NCBI GenBank assembly: GCA_002439165.1
Contig: DJTE01000005.1
Location: forward strand, 68,943 to 132,942
Length of the DNA stretch: 64,000 bases
Reading direction: 5' to 3'
From: Chryseobacterium indologenes
GTDB taxonomy: Bacteria; Bacteroidota; Bacteroidia; Flavobacteriales; Weeksellaceae
The notes under the pieces are model-generated. The model had not been told where the DNA came from. It made no database searches and saw nothing but the letters and a program-made list of their open reading frames with translations. Positions 42,462-51,370 of the stretch are shown here, piece by piece. A program made the position numbers and the translations under genes. Position 1 is the first letter of the stretch. Each line of letters begins with the position of its first letter.

Positions 42462-43493
42462 ATGGAAAACTTAGATAATGAAAACTTAGAAATTAAAAGT
42501 TCTATTAATCTTAATAAAAGTGAAGACCAGTTTCAGTCCAGAATAGATATGATTGAACTTCGCGCAAGCCTGGATAAAGTAAAAACGGAGATCGGAAAAG
42601 TCATTGTAGGACAGGAAAACATGATTGAACACCTTCTGGCTGCACTTTTATCAAACGGACACGTTCTGATCGAAGGGGTTCCGGGAGTGGCAAAAACAAT
42701 TACAGCAAAATTATTGGCAAAAACCATCGATGTGGGATTCAGCAGGATTCAGTTTACTCCTGATCTTATGCCTTCAGATATTTTGGGAACTTCAGTTTTC
42801 AGTGTGAAAAACTCTGAATTCGAATTCAAAAAAGGACCCATCTTCTCCAATTTTATCCTAATTGATGAGATCAACCGTTCTCCGGCGAAAACCCAGGCTG
42901 CACTGTTTGAAGTGATGGAAGAAAGACAGATTACAATGGACGGTACCCGATACATTATGGATGAACCTTTCCTGGTCGTTGCTACCCAAAACCCGATTGA
43001 ACATGAAGGAACTTACAGACTTCCTGAAGCCCAGCTGGATCGTTTCCTGTTTAAAATCAATGTAGGCTATCCTAATCTGGAACAGGAAATCGCCATCATT
43101 AAGAATCAGCACGAAAGCAAAAAAGAAGACAAAACAGAAGGCGTTAACCGTGTAATTACCGCTGAACAGCTGAAAAATTACCAGCATCTCGTAAAAGAGA
43201 TCATTGTAGAATCCCAGCTGATGGAATATATTGCTAAAATTATCATCAATACCAGGGAAAATCAGTTCCTCTATCTCGGTGCCTCTCCGAGAGCCTCTCT
43301 TGCTCTGCTTACCGCTTCAAAAGCCTTTGCTGCATTAAGGGGAAGAGATTTCGTAACGCCGGAAGATATTAAAGAAGCCAGTTATGCCGTATTGAGACAC
43401 AGAGTGATCGTTTCTCCGGAAAGAGAAATGGAAGGTCTTACCGCCGATGAAATTATCCGCCAGATTTTAGAAGGAATAGAAATTCCTAGATAG
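42462..43493 (+). CDS. MoxR-family AAA+ ATPase
   Basis: 343 residues. Walker A is LIEGVPGVAKTITAKLL, Walker B with the sensor region is FILIDEINRSPAKTQAALFEVM, and FLVVATQNPIEHEGTYRLPEAQLDRF is the characteristic MoxR segment (split here: sensor-1 ATQNP, arginine-finger LDRF). The C-terminal lid is YLGASPRASLALL. MoxR ATPases act as chaperones that insert cofactors or assemble complexes, working with DUF58 proteins. It is normally followed directly by the DUF58 gene; here a frameshifted four-helix-bundle gene intervenes. Confidence 0.94.
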   Translation: MENLDNENLEIKSSINLNKSEDQFQSRIDMIELRASLDKVKTEIGKVIVGQENMIEHLLAALLSNGHVLIEGVPGVAKTITAKLLAKTIDVGFSRIQFTPDLMPSDILGTSVFSVKNSEFEFKKGPIFSNFILIDEINRSPAKTQAALFEVMEERQITMDGTRYIMDEPFLVVATQNPIEHEGTYRLPEAQLDRFLFKINVGYPNLEQEIAIIKNQHESKKEDKTEGVNRVITAEQLKNYQHLVKEIIVESQLMEYIAKIIINTRENQFLYLGASPRASLALLTASKAFAALRGRDFVTPEDIKEASYAVLRHRVIVSPEREMEGLTADEIIRQILEGIEIPR

Positions 43494-43564
43494 GCAGCAG
43501 GTAATAGTTAGCAGACAGCAGTTGATGGAGAGCCCTGATTTAATTAAAGTACAAAATATTACAT

Positions 43565-43878
43565 ATGACAAATTTTAAAGAGCTTTTGGTTTGGAAGAAG
43601 TCTGTTCATTTTGTTACTGAAATTTATAGAATTACTGATGCTTTTTCCAAAACTGAAATCTACGGATTACTATCACCAATAAGAAGAGCGGCAGTTTCTG
43701 TACCTTCCAATATTGCAGAGGAAAATTCGAGACAAAGTAAACCTGATTATTTACAATTTTTAAAATATCAAGAGCAAGTTGTGCAGAAATAGAAACCCAA
43801 TTAATAATTTCAAAAAATCTCAATAATGTTAAACGGGTTAACCAATTCCTTAAACCAATAATATATATTTATCTATAA
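43565..43878 (+). pseudogene. Four-helix-bundle (S23-type) protein gene, frameshifted
   Basis: The first frame reads MTNFKELLVWKKSVHFVTEI with SPIRRAAVSVPSNIAEENSR, the hallmark of the four-helix-bundle family first found as 23S rRNA intervening-sequence proteins, then hits a stop at 43790-43792. From about 43768 the +1-shifted frame continues with the expected next helix (SCAEIETQLIISKNLNN) to a stop at 43876. One base appears to be missing in the A-run at 43762-43765. It lies between moxR and the DUF58 gene, where the operon usually has nothing. It could also be a programmed slip or an assembly error. Confidence 0.78.
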
Positions 43879-43910
43879 CCTATAACCTGCAATCTGCTTC
43901 CTGTAAACTA

Positions 43911-45233
43911 ATGAAGAACCTATACATCAATACCCGTTTTTTCTTTGCACTCATCGGAGTGGGGATCCTGTATGTTCTGGCATTTTTCTTTCCTTTTCTG
44001 ATGACCATTGCCCATGTTGCGCTGGTGATTTGTTTTCTTGCAGCTATGGTAGATTATCTGCTGTTGTTTAATCAGAAAAACGGGCTTCAGGCACAAAGAA
44101 TACTTCCGGAAAAACTGTCAAACGGTGATGAAAACTTCGTCAAAATCGATATTAAAAACAATTACGGTTTTAAGATCAGTACCAAAATTATTGACGAAAT
44201 CCCTTTCCAGTTCCAGAAAAGAGACTTTTTAATCCGGAAAACAATCGATCCCGGCAGAAATACCTATTTTCAGTACAGCCTGGAACCCAAAGAAAGAGGG
44301 GAGTACCACTTTGGAGGTCTGAATATATACGCATCTTCACCTCTGGGGCTGGTGGCTAAAAGATTCAGTTTCCAGAAAGACGCCATGCTGCCTTCTTATC
44401 CCTCTTTTGTACACCTTAGAAAATATGAACTGATGGCTTTGCAGAGCGAATTTATGCTGGGTGGAATCAAAAAAATCAGAAAACTGGGGCATACTATGGA
44501 ATTTGAGCAGATCAAAGAATATGTTCCCGGAGATGATATAAGAACCATCAACTGGAAAGCCACTTCCAAAGCGAACCGATTAATGGTCAACCAGTTTCAG
44601 GATGAAAAATCACAGCGTATATTCATCCTTATTGATAAAGGACGGACGATGAAAATGCCGTTCAACGGACTGAGTCTGCTGGATTATTCCATCAATGCGG
44701 CAATGGCTTTGTCACACATCATTCTCAGGAAAGGAGACCGTGCCGGAATGATGACCTTTTCAAAGAAAACCGAAAATAAAGTGGCTGCGGAAAACAAATC
44801 AGGACAGCTGAGAAAAATATCAGAAGCACTTTACAACATCAAAACAGATTTTTTTGAAAGTGATTTCAACCGTCTTTATCAGGACGTAAAATATTCCCTT
44901 AACCAGAGAAGTCTCATACTGCTTTTTACAAACTTTGAAACACTGGACGGCCTGAACCGCCAGTTGAAATACCTCCGTGGAATTGCCAAAAATCACCTGC
45001 TGGTAGTCGTCTTCTTCAAAAACTCAGAACTTCAGACCCTGATCCATAAAAATCCTGAAAACATGCAGGAAATCTATGATGAGGTTATCGCCGAAAAATT
45101 TGAATTCGAAAAAAAACTCATCATCCAGGAATTACGCAAATACGGAATCTATACCGTTTATACTCTTCCTGAAAATTTAAATATCGATGTTATCAATAAA
45201 TATCTGGAGATAAAAGCGAGAGGAATTTTATAA
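43911..45233 (+). CDS. DUF58 domain protein
   Basis: 440 residues. Two N-terminal membrane helices (about 8-48) are followed by a cytoplasmic-side VWA-like DUF58 domain. The signature segment FEQIKEYVPGDDIRTINWKA with KANRLMVNQFQDEKSQRIF (family core) is followed by FILIDKGRTM, the MIDAS-like strand. DUF58 proteins are partners of MoxR ATPases. Translation starts 33 bases after the end of the frameshifted gene. It is probably in the same operon as genes from 38374. Confidence 0.9.
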   Translation: MKNLYINTRFFFALIGVGILYVLAFFFPFLMTIAHVALVICFLAAMVDYLLLFNQKNGLQAQRILPEKLSNGDENFVKIDIKNNYGFKISTKIIDEIPFQFQKRDFLIRKTIDPGRNTYFQYSLEPKERGEYHFGGLNIYASSPLGLVAKRFSFQKDAMLPSYPSFVHLRKYELMALQSEFMLGGIKKIRKLGHTMEFEQIKEYVPGDDIRTINWKATSKANRLMVNQFQDEKSQRIFILIDKGRTMKMPFNGLSLLDYSINAAMALSHIILRKGDRAGMMTFSKKTENKVAAENKSGQLRKISEALYNIKTDFFESDFNRLYQDVKYSLNQRSLILLFTNFETLDGLNRQLKYLRGIAKNHLLVVVFFKNSELQTLIHKNPENMQEIYDEVIAEKFEFEKKLIIQELRKYGIYTVYTLPENLNIDVINKYLEIKARGIL

Positions 45234-45272
45234 CTTTGCAATAAGCAATAAGCAATAAGCAATAAGCAATAA
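45231..45272 (+). promoter_or_regulatory. TAACTTTG -7 element followed by CAATAAG tandem repeats up to the osmC-like ATG
   Basis: TAACTTTG (45231-45238) is an exact TAnnTTTG and lies across the end of the DUF58 gene. Directly after it, CAATAAG is repeated four times (45239-45266) plus a partial CAATAA (45267-45272) whose last A is the first base of the ATG. The whole leader between -7 element and start codon is therefore repeat sequence. No purine-rich ribosome site other than the AATAAG units is present. Confidence 0.7.
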
Positions 45273-45691
45273 TGAAGATAACACTGAACAGAATAAACGA
45301 CGATTTTCTATTTGAATGTACCAACTCCCAGGGAAATTCCATCCTTCTGGACAATACTTCACAACCCGGAGCAAAAGGAGTTTCTCCGATGGAAAGTGTT
45401 CTGATGGCCGTTGCCGGATGCAGCGGTATTGATGTAGTATCCATCCTGAAAAAACAGCGTCAGGAAATTACAGGATTCCAGGCAGAAGTAGAAGGGGAAA
45501 GAGTTCCCGTAGAAGATGCCAAACCATTCAAAGCCATCAAAGTAAAATTTCTTCTGGAAGGAAATATAGATCCTAAAAAAGCTTTAAAAGCAGCCCAGCT
45601 GTCTTTTGAAAAATACTGTTCCGTATCCAAAACACTTGAGCCGAATGTAGAAATCGGATACGAAGTTCTTGTAAACGGAGAAAAAATATAA
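45272..45691 (+). CDS. OsmC family protein
   Basis: 139 residues. The OsmC/Ohr fold has two redox cysteines: AVAGCSGIDVVSILKKQRQE (peroxidatic) and FEKYCSVSKTLEPNVEI (resolving). Proteins of this YhfA/OsmC-like type reduce organic peroxides or respond to osmotic or oxidative stress in the cytoplasm. The start codon is fused to the end of a 7-bp tandem repeat that forms the entire leader, so changes in repeat number would move the ribosome-binding region. It converges on the glucosidase gene across a strong terminator. Confidence 0.9.
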   Translation: MKITLNRINDDFLFECTNSQGNSILLDNTSQPGAKGVSPMESVLMAVAGCSGIDVVSILKKQRQEITGFQAEVEGERVPVEDAKPFKAIKVKFLLEGNIDPKKALKAAQLSFEKYCSVSKTLEPNVEIGYEVLVNGEKI

Positions 45692-45708
45692 TTTAATATT
45701 CTAAACAC

Positions 45709-45737
45709 AAAAAACCGGACAATCTATCCGGTTTTTT
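45709..45737. terminator. Convergent terminator between osmC-like and glucosidase genes
   Basis: AAAAAACCGGA (45709-45719) and TCCGGTTTTTT (45727-45737) form a perfect 11-bp stem; bidirectional. Confidence 0.85.
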
Positions 45738-45767
45738 TATTACTCATCACCCATTACTGATTGCTCA

Positions 45768-48383
45768 TTAAAAAGTAAGTCTCGGCTTGAGCAGTTTGGC
45801 TACCGTGGCAGTCCATCCCGTCTGATGCGAAGCACCTACACCCCGGCCGTTGTCCCCGTGGAAATATTCAAAGAAAGTAATATAATCCTTAAAATGTTCA
45901 TCATAATTGAACTTGGCATTTCCACCGTTGAAGGCGCGCTGCCCGTTTTCATCCTTTAAAAATATAGAACAGAGCCTGTGACTGATGTTTTGGGCCACTT
46001 CATCCAGGTTTCTCTTATCTCCGCTTCCGGTAGGGAATTCCACCTTTAGGCTGTTGCCATAATAAAAATGGAAACGCTGTAAACTTTCCACGATCAGGAA
46101 GTTGATCGGGAACCAGATCGGCCCTCTCCAGTTACTGTTGCCGCCAAACATCCTGCTGTCACTTTCTGCCGGAGTATAATACACCACATTTTCAGATCCG
46201 TGTACAGAAAATACAAACGGGTTTTCCTCGTAAACTTTAGACATCGCCCGGATTCCGTAAGTACTCAGAAATTCCTTCTCGTCAAGCATCCGGGTTAAAA
46301 CTTTCGTCAGCCTGTTCTTACGCAGAATACTCATCAGGTGCTTTCTGCCATGCCCTTCCTCATCCCAGTGCGAAACGAGTTTGGTAAGTTCCGGCTTATT
46401 CTTTAAGATCCACTCCATTCTGCTTCTGAAATTAGGCATCTTCTCCAATAATCTGTGATCAACAATCTCCACAGCAAACAAAGGAATCAGGCCCACGATG
46501 CTTCTTAACCGTAATGAAACACTTTCCCCGTTGCCAAGCTGAAGCACGTCATAAAAGAAACCGTCTTCCTCATTCCACAGACCTTCTTTGCCGTCTCCGA
46601 GGTTTTCCATCGCTTCAGCGATATACAGATAATGTTCAAAAAATTTAATGGCCATATCTTCATAAACCTGATAATATTGGGCAAGTTCCATCGCAATCCG
46701 CATCATATTCAGCGCATACATCGCCATCCAGCTTGTTCCGTCCGCCTGCTCAAGATGCTGACCGTCTTTCAGTTCCATATTTCTGTCGAAAGCTCCGATA
46801 TTATCAAGTCCCAGAAATCCACCCCCGAAAATATTATTCCCGCTTTTATCCTTCCGGTTTACCCACCAGGTAAAATTAAGGAGCAGTTTCTGGAATACCT
46901 TCTCAAGGAATAAAAGATCGGGTTTACCGTTTTGTTTTTCATCAATTTTGAAAACCCTGAAACAGGACCAGGCATGTACCGGGGGATTTACATCACTCAT
47001 ATTCCATTCGTAGGCAGGAAGCTGCCCGTTCGGATGCATATACCATTCCTTCGTAAGCAGAAGAAGCTGTCCTTTTGCAAACTCAGCATCGATAATAGAA
47101 AACGGAACACAGTGAAACGCCAGATCCCAGGTTGCATACCACGGATATTCCCATTTATCAGGCATCGAAATAATATCCTTATTGTGAAGATGATTCCACT
47201 CCGTATTCCTTACATATTCATTAAAATTTCTCGGAGCATCAAAATTGGGATCACCTTTCAGCCACTTTCCGATGTTGTAATGATAAAACTGCTTGTTCCA
47301 TAAAAGCCCGGCAAAAGCCTGTCTCTGTACATTTCTTTCATCTTCATCAGTGGTATCATTCTGAATTTCATTATAAAATTCATGGGTTTCCGCAATCCTT
47401 GTATTGAAAATTTCATCAAATAATTCAAAAGGTTCATCCGTTTCCTCCGGACACAGTCTGAAGTCAAAAGTTTTGGACTTTCCCGCTTCGATGATTTCAT
47501 CAATTAAAAAAGAAGCTTTGGTTCCCTTCTTTTCCGGATTTACAGTATTGCTTCCATAGATAACAAAATCATTAATGCCATCTTTAAAATAGGTATTTTC
47601 AGCATGAGGAGCGCCATACAGTTTGGAAGTGTTGGTTTCATTATCACAGAAAACACTCTGTGCATCCGTATTTCTTGAATAAAACTTTTTAATTGAAATA
47701 CTGTCGTGCCCAATATCAATAGATCCGTCACCGGATGCATTCAACTGGCCTTTGTAGGTATTATAGCCCCATTTCCAGTTATTTCTGAACCAGGCGGTAG
47801 GCATTATTACAATCGGGGCAGCATGCCGGCTTCTGTTACAAACCGTTACCCTCGCAAGAATATTATTGTGATCAGCCTTACAGTATTCAATAAAAATATC
47901 AAAATACTCATCATTATCAAAGATTCCCGTATCAAAAATTTCATATTCAGGCTCCTTCTTACTGCGTCTTCCATTCTCTGTAACAAGCTCGTCATACGGA
48001 AACGCATTGATCGGGTACTTATACACCATCTTCATATAGCTGTGAGTAGGCGTATTGTCCAGGTAATAAAAAATTTCCTTAATATCCTCCCCGTGATTTC
48101 CCTGAGGATTACTCAGCCCGAAAAAACGTTCCTTAACGATCTTATCTTTCTTATTCCAGAAAGAAAATGCAAAACAGAAAAGCTGCTTTACATCAGAAAT
48201 TCCGGCAATACCTTCTTCCCCCCACCGGTAAGCATAGCTTTCGGCATTGTCATGGTTGGTGAAATTCCAGGCATTTCCGTTAGGGCTATAATCTTCCCGT
48301 ACATTTCCCCATTGCCGGTTGCTTACGTATGGACCCCAGTTTTTCCATTGTATATTTTGTAATCTTTCCTTTTCAACAGTCAT
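45768..48383 (-). CDS. GH63/MGH1-like glucosidase
   Basis: 871 residues, no signal peptide, so cytoplasmic. The N-terminus RLQNIQWKNWGPYVSNRQWG and blocks such as NDFVIYG, WEYPWYATWDLAFHCVPF (conserved WDLAFH), LPAYEWNMSDVNPPVHAW, GFLGLDNIGAFDR and the end ASHQTGWTATVAKLLKP match the bacterial MGH1-like/GH63 (alpha/alpha)6-barrel glucosidases. Members act on mannosylglycerate, glucosylglycerate or alpha-glucosides; the true substrate is unknown. It is monocistronic, with a good promoter on the minus strand at 48406-48436. Confidence 0.87.
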   Translation of the reverse strand: MTVEKERLQNIQWKNWGPYVSNRQWGNVREDYSPNGNAWNFTNHDNAESYAYRWGEEGIAGISDVKQLFCFAFSFWNKKDKIVKERFFGLSNPQGNHGEDIKEIFYYLDNTPTHSYMKMVYKYPINAFPYDELVTENGRRSKKEPEYEIFDTGIFDNDEYFDIFIEYCKADHNNILARVTVCNRSRHAAPIVIMPTAWFRNNWKWGYNTYKGQLNASGDGSIDIGHDSISIKKFYSRNTDAQSVFCDNETNTSKLYGAPHAENTYFKDGINDFVIYGSNTVNPEKKGTKASFLIDEIIEAGKSKTFDFRLCPEETDEPFELFDEIFNTRIAETHEFYNEIQNDTTDEDERNVQRQAFAGLLWNKQFYHYNIGKWLKGDPNFDAPRNFNEYVRNTEWNHLHNKDIISMPDKWEYPWYATWDLAFHCVPFSIIDAEFAKGQLLLLTKEWYMHPNGQLPAYEWNMSDVNPPVHAWSCFRVFKIDEKQNGKPDLLFLEKVFQKLLLNFTWWVNRKDKSGNNIFGGGFLGLDNIGAFDRNMELKDGQHLEQADGTSWMAMYALNMMRIAMELAQYYQVYEDMAIKFFEHYLYIAEAMENLGDGKEGLWNEEDGFFYDVLQLGNGESVSLRLRSIVGLIPLFAVEIVDHRLLEKMPNFRSRMEWILKNKPELTKLVSHWDEEGHGRKHLMSILRKNRLTKVLTRMLDEKEFLSTYGIRAMSKVYEENPFVFSVHGSENVVYYTPAESDSRMFGGNSNWRGPIWFPINFLIVESLQRFHFYYGNSLKVEFPTGSGDKRNLDEVAQNISHRLCSIFLKDENGQRAFNGGNAKFNYDEHFKDYITFFEYFHGDNGRGVGASHQTGWTATVAKLLKPRLTF

Positions 48384-48405
48384 ATCTCATCATTTTTTTT
48401 CAGCA

Positions 48406-48436
48406 CGAAGGTAGTTTTTTTGAAAAATAATTCCAA
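48406..48436 (-). promoter_or_regulatory. Promoter of the glucosidase gene
   Basis: Minus strand: TTG (48436-48434), 20 bases, TACCTTCG (48413-48406), one mismatch from TAnnTTTG, 22 bases before the ATG. Confidence 0.6.
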
Positions 48437-48539
48437 TTTTTTTCATCTGAACAATCCTTAACACATCCCTGAAACTCTTCTGTTTATAGGCTTTTTTAAT
48501 ATTAAATAAAATTTTTTTAAATATTTAAAAGAAAAGAAC

Positions 48540-48547
48540 TACCTTTG
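48540..48547 (+). promoter_or_regulatory. Promoter -7 element for the SAM riboswitch transcript
   Basis: TACCTTTG matches TAnnTTTG exactly and would start transcription about 25 bases upstream of the riboswitch P1 stem. The -33 position holds TTT rather than TTG. Confidence 0.6.
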
Positions 48548-48576
48548 CACCATTCGATCATTCAAATATTGAAAAT

Positions 48577-48680
48577 GTTATCAAGAAAGGTTGAGGGATT
48601 AGACCCGATGAAACCTTAGCAACCCTTTGCGCAAGCAGAGAAGGTGCTACGTTCTACCAAGATTATTTTGGACAGATAAC
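48577..48680 (+). ncRNA. SAM-I (S-box) riboswitch
   Basis: The P1 stem GTTATC (48577-48582) pairs with GATAAC (48675-48680). Inside are the conserved S-box blocks: AAGAAAGGTTGAGGGA, GATGAAACC, AGCAACC and AAGGTGCTACGTTCTACC, in the order and spacing of the SAM-I class. It senses S-adenosylmethionine and lowers expression of the downstream metX operon when SAM is plentiful. No strong terminator hairpin is evident between 48681 and the start at 48741, so control may act on translation or through a structure I cannot see. Confidence 0.92.
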
Positions 48681-48740
48681 TTACTGAAGTTCTTTTCAGC
48701 CATTTCCTGTGGCATTTTCAATTGTATTAAAATAATAGAA

Positions 48741-49679
48741 TTGAAAACAGAACTAAACTATATTAATCTTTCGTATCAGACATATTCCCAAAAAGAATAC
48801 AATATCCCGCTGACCTATCAGATCTTCGGGAAAGACCTGTTTACAGCCCCGATTATTCTTATCAATCATGCCCTTACCGGAAACTCAGATGTATCCGGTG
48901 AAAAAGGCTGGTGGAAACAGCTGGTAGGAGAAAATCAGGTGGTTGATACCCGTCAGTATACTGTTCTGTGCTTCAATATTCCCGGAAACGGATATGATGA
49001 TTTTTTAATTGACGATTATGAAGACTTTACACCATCAGATATAGCCAATATATTCCTGAAAGGGCTGGAAGCTTTACAGATCAGAAAACTATATGCCATT
49101 ATCGGAGGTTCACTTGGTGGAGGAATTGCCTGGGAAATGCTTGCCAAGAGGCCTGAGCTGGCTGAAATATGTATTCCCATAGCCTGCGATTACAGAACCC
49201 ACGACTGGCTTCATGCGCAGTGCCTCGTCCAGAAATTCTTATTGAACAGCCAGGATGAACCTTTACAAAAAGCAAGAATTCATGCCATGTTGTGTTACAG
49301 AACTCCACAGTCATTGAACAGCAGATTTCAAAACCACTATGATCAGGAAAAACAAAGACTGAAATCAGAAGATTGGTTAATATATCATGGGAATGTATTA
49401 AACGAAAGATTTAGTTTAAAAGCTTATAAACTGATGAATCATTTACTGATGAATATTAATGCAGATGAAACCGCACTGGAGAAAATACAGGCACGAATGC
49501 ACATGATCTCCGTAGATACAGACCTCTTCTTTCCAGCTTCCGAAATCCGGACGTGCTTTGAAAATTTAAAAAAGACAAAGAAGAATATTTCTTATCACGA
49601 GATCCGGTCTATACACGGGCACGATGCCTTCCTGATGGAATATCAACAATTAAATAATATCATTAAAAACATTTTATAG
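48741..49679 (+). CDS. metX: Homoserine O-acetyltransferase-like alpha/beta hydrolase (MetX family), TTG start
   Basis: 312 residues from a TTG at 48741, because the open frame upstream runs into the riboswitch, no ATG is available, and KTELNYINLSYQTYSQKEYN is where homology would begin. MetX acylates homoserine, the first committed step to methionine. Motifs: LINHALTGNSDVSGEKGWW (oxyanion strand), FNIPGNGYDDF, IIGGSLGGGIAWEML (nucleophile Ser), SVDTDLFFPASEIR (acid) and IHGHDAFLMEY (His). It is shorter than typical MetX, with a small lid. It sits directly under the SAM riboswitch and 4 bases before the homoserine dehydrogenase gene, which supports the methionine role. Confidence 0.82.
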   Translation: MKTELNYINLSYQTYSQKEYNIPLTYQIFGKDLFTAPIILINHALTGNSDVSGEKGWWKQLVGENQVVDTRQYTVLCFNIPGNGYDDFLIDDYEDFTPSDIANIFLKGLEALQIRKLYAIIGGSLGGGIAWEMLAKRPELAEICIPIACDYRTHDWLHAQCLVQKFLLNSQDEPLQKARIHAMLCYRTPQSLNSRFQNHYDQEKQRLKSEDWLIYHGNVLNERFSLKAYKLMNHLLMNINADETALEKIQARMHMISVDTDLFFPASEIRTCFENLKKTKKNISYHEIRSIHGHDAFLMEYQQLNNIIKNIL

Positions 49680-49683
49680 AGAA

Positions 49684-51222
49684 ATGAAAAATGCTAACGA
49701 AATAAAATTTTTAAAAAACAGATCAATCGTCAAATTTGAAGGAGAAGATTTCCTGGGAGAAATAGGAATTGACGGACGAATTTTTAAAGCGCTTACCTTA
49801 GCACGCATCAGTGTAGGCGTAATCTCTCAGCAAGCCATAGAAAACGGGATTTCTATTCTTGTTCACGAAAGTGACGCTGAAAAAGCAGTAGCCTGCCTTA
49901 TCGATGAATTTGAAGCAGAAAGAAAATCAGGAAAAGTCTCACAGATTTATAGTATCAATAACGTTTCTGTAATAGGATTTGTAGCGGAAGACTTCAACAA
50001 GGTCTTTGCAGAACTGGCGAGAAACAACGTCTTTCCGTTACTTTTAAATCAGGTGGCAGGCGAAAATAGGGTGAACATTGTCGTAACTTCTTCACAGGAT
50101 GAAAAAACCAAAAATATTATAGAATCTGAAATATTCAAAAAACCAAAGACCGTTCATCTGGCAATTATTGGTCACGGTAACGTTGGGAAAACCCTGATAG
50201 AACAGGTTCTGGAATCTTCAGATGAAATTAAAAGACGCAAAAAAATAGATCTTAAAGTAGTTGCTGTTGCCAACTCAAAGAAAATAGCTTTCAATAAAAA
50301 AGGTTTTGATGCGAACTGGAGAGATGAGGTCCTTGCCGCAGAACATTCGTCAGACGTTCAGGAGCTGATCAGTTTTTCCAGAGAAAACCAGCTGGAAAAC
50401 CTTATTGTTGTGGATAATACAGCAAGTAAGGATTTCGTTAAAAACTATCATACCCTTGCTGAAAACGGTTTCGATCTGGTTTCTTCCAATAAAATATTCA
50501 ATACCCTTCCCATCGAAGAATACCGTAAACTAAGATATACGTTAAGCAAAAACAACAGACGTTATCTGTACGAAACCAATGTAGGGGCAGGCCTTCCATT
50601 AATTGATACCATCAAGCTGCTGCACCTTTCAGGAGAAAATATCACAAGAATAAAAGGAGTATTCTCCGGAACACTGAGCTACGTCTTTAATAATTTTTCT
50701 TTGAGAAACGATAAGTTTTCAACAATTATCAGCGAAGCGTTGGAAAAAGGTTACACAGAACCGGACCCGAGAGAAGATTTATCAGGAAATGATGTAGCAA
50801 GAAAACTACTGATCTTGGCAAGAGAATTAGATTTAATCAACGAATTTGAAGATATCAGTATTCAGAACCTGGTGCCGGAAAGCTTACTTTCAGTTTCAAA
50901 AACAGAATTCCTTTCGAGACTTGACGAACTGGATGAAGAATATCAGAAGATCAAAGAAAATCAGGAACCCGGCCATGTATTGAGATATGTCGGTGATTTG
51001 CACGGTGACCTGCAGAAAGATAAAGGCGAATTGGATGTAAAACTGATCTCTGTTCCTGCCACTTCAGCATTGGGACAGTTAAAAGGCTCAGATTCCATCT
51101 TCGAAATCTACACAGAAAGCTATGGCGAAAATCCTATCGTCATCATGGGGGCCGGAGCCGGAGCACAGGTAACCGCAAGAGGCGTCTTCGGAGATATTTT
51201 AAGAGTAAGTGAAACCAAATAA
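49684..51222 (+). CDS. Homoserine dehydrogenase with N-terminal ACT region (aspartokinase-tail fusion lacking the kinase)
   Basis: 512 residues. Residues about 10-145 resemble the ACT regulatory region of ThrA/MetL-type aspartokinases (IVKFEGEDFLGEIGIDGRIF, ARISVGVISQQAIENGISIL). From about 155 it is a homoserine dehydrogenase: HLAIIGHGNVGKTLIEQVL (NADP-binding GxGxVG), NTASKDFVKNYH, FDLVSSNKIFN, ETNVGAGLPLIDTIK, GVFSGTLSYVFNNF, GYTEPDPREDLSGNDVARKL and the end VIMGAGAGAQVTARGVFGDI. It makes homoserine from aspartate semialdehyde. The kinase domain of bifunctional ThrA is absent. It is co-transcribed with metX under the SAM riboswitch. Confidence 0.9.
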   Translation: MKNANEIKFLKNRSIVKFEGEDFLGEIGIDGRIFKALTLARISVGVISQQAIENGISILVHESDAEKAVACLIDEFEAERKSGKVSQIYSINNVSVIGFVAEDFNKVFAELARNNVFPLLLNQVAGENRVNIVVTSSQDEKTKNIIESEIFKKPKTVHLAIIGHGNVGKTLIEQVLESSDEIKRRKKIDLKVVAVANSKKIAFNKKGFDANWRDEVLAAEHSSDVQELISFSRENQLENLIVVDNTASKDFVKNYHTLAENGFDLVSSNKIFNTLPIEEYRKLRYTLSKNNRRYLYETNVGAGLPLIDTIKLLHLSGENITRIKGVFSGTLSYVFNNFSLRNDKFSTIISEALEKGYTEPDPREDLSGNDVARKLLILARELDLINEFEDISIQNLVPESLLSVSKTEFLSRLDELDEEYQKIKENQEPGHVLRYVGDLHGDLQKDKGELDVKLISVPATSALGQLKGSDSIFEIYTESYGENPIVIMGAGAGAQVTARGVFGDILRVSETK

Positions 51223-51239
51223 TTAATGTAATAATAGAT

Positions 51240-51263
51240 CAATGTAACAATGTAGCAATGTAA
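51240..51263 (+). repeat. Short tandem repeat CAATGTAR, three units
   Basis: CAATGTAA, CAATGTAG, CAATGTAA in direct succession just after the homoserine dehydrogenase gene. It is similar in character to the CAATAAG repeat at 45239 but with a different unit. Confidence 0.7.
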
Positions 51264-51370
51264 CAGTTTACCAATATAATGATCGTTACCGTTGTCGTTA
51301 TTTTGAGCCAAATGCAGAGTTTGTATCATCCATTATTACACTGCTATAACCGATATATTAATTACCAGGA

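Noticed and set aside
43565..43792. Short four-helix-bundle ORF as an intact 75-residue gene
   Set aside because: The family continues in the shifted frame right after the stop, so the frame is broken rather than complete.
45239..45272. Tandem CAATAAG units as a CRISPR-like array
   Set aside because: The units are 7 bp without spacers; it is a simple sequence repeat.
47706..48362. 218-codon plus-strand frame opposite the glucosidase
   Set aside because: Shadow of the N-terminal part of a conserved enzyme; no family resemblance and no promoter.
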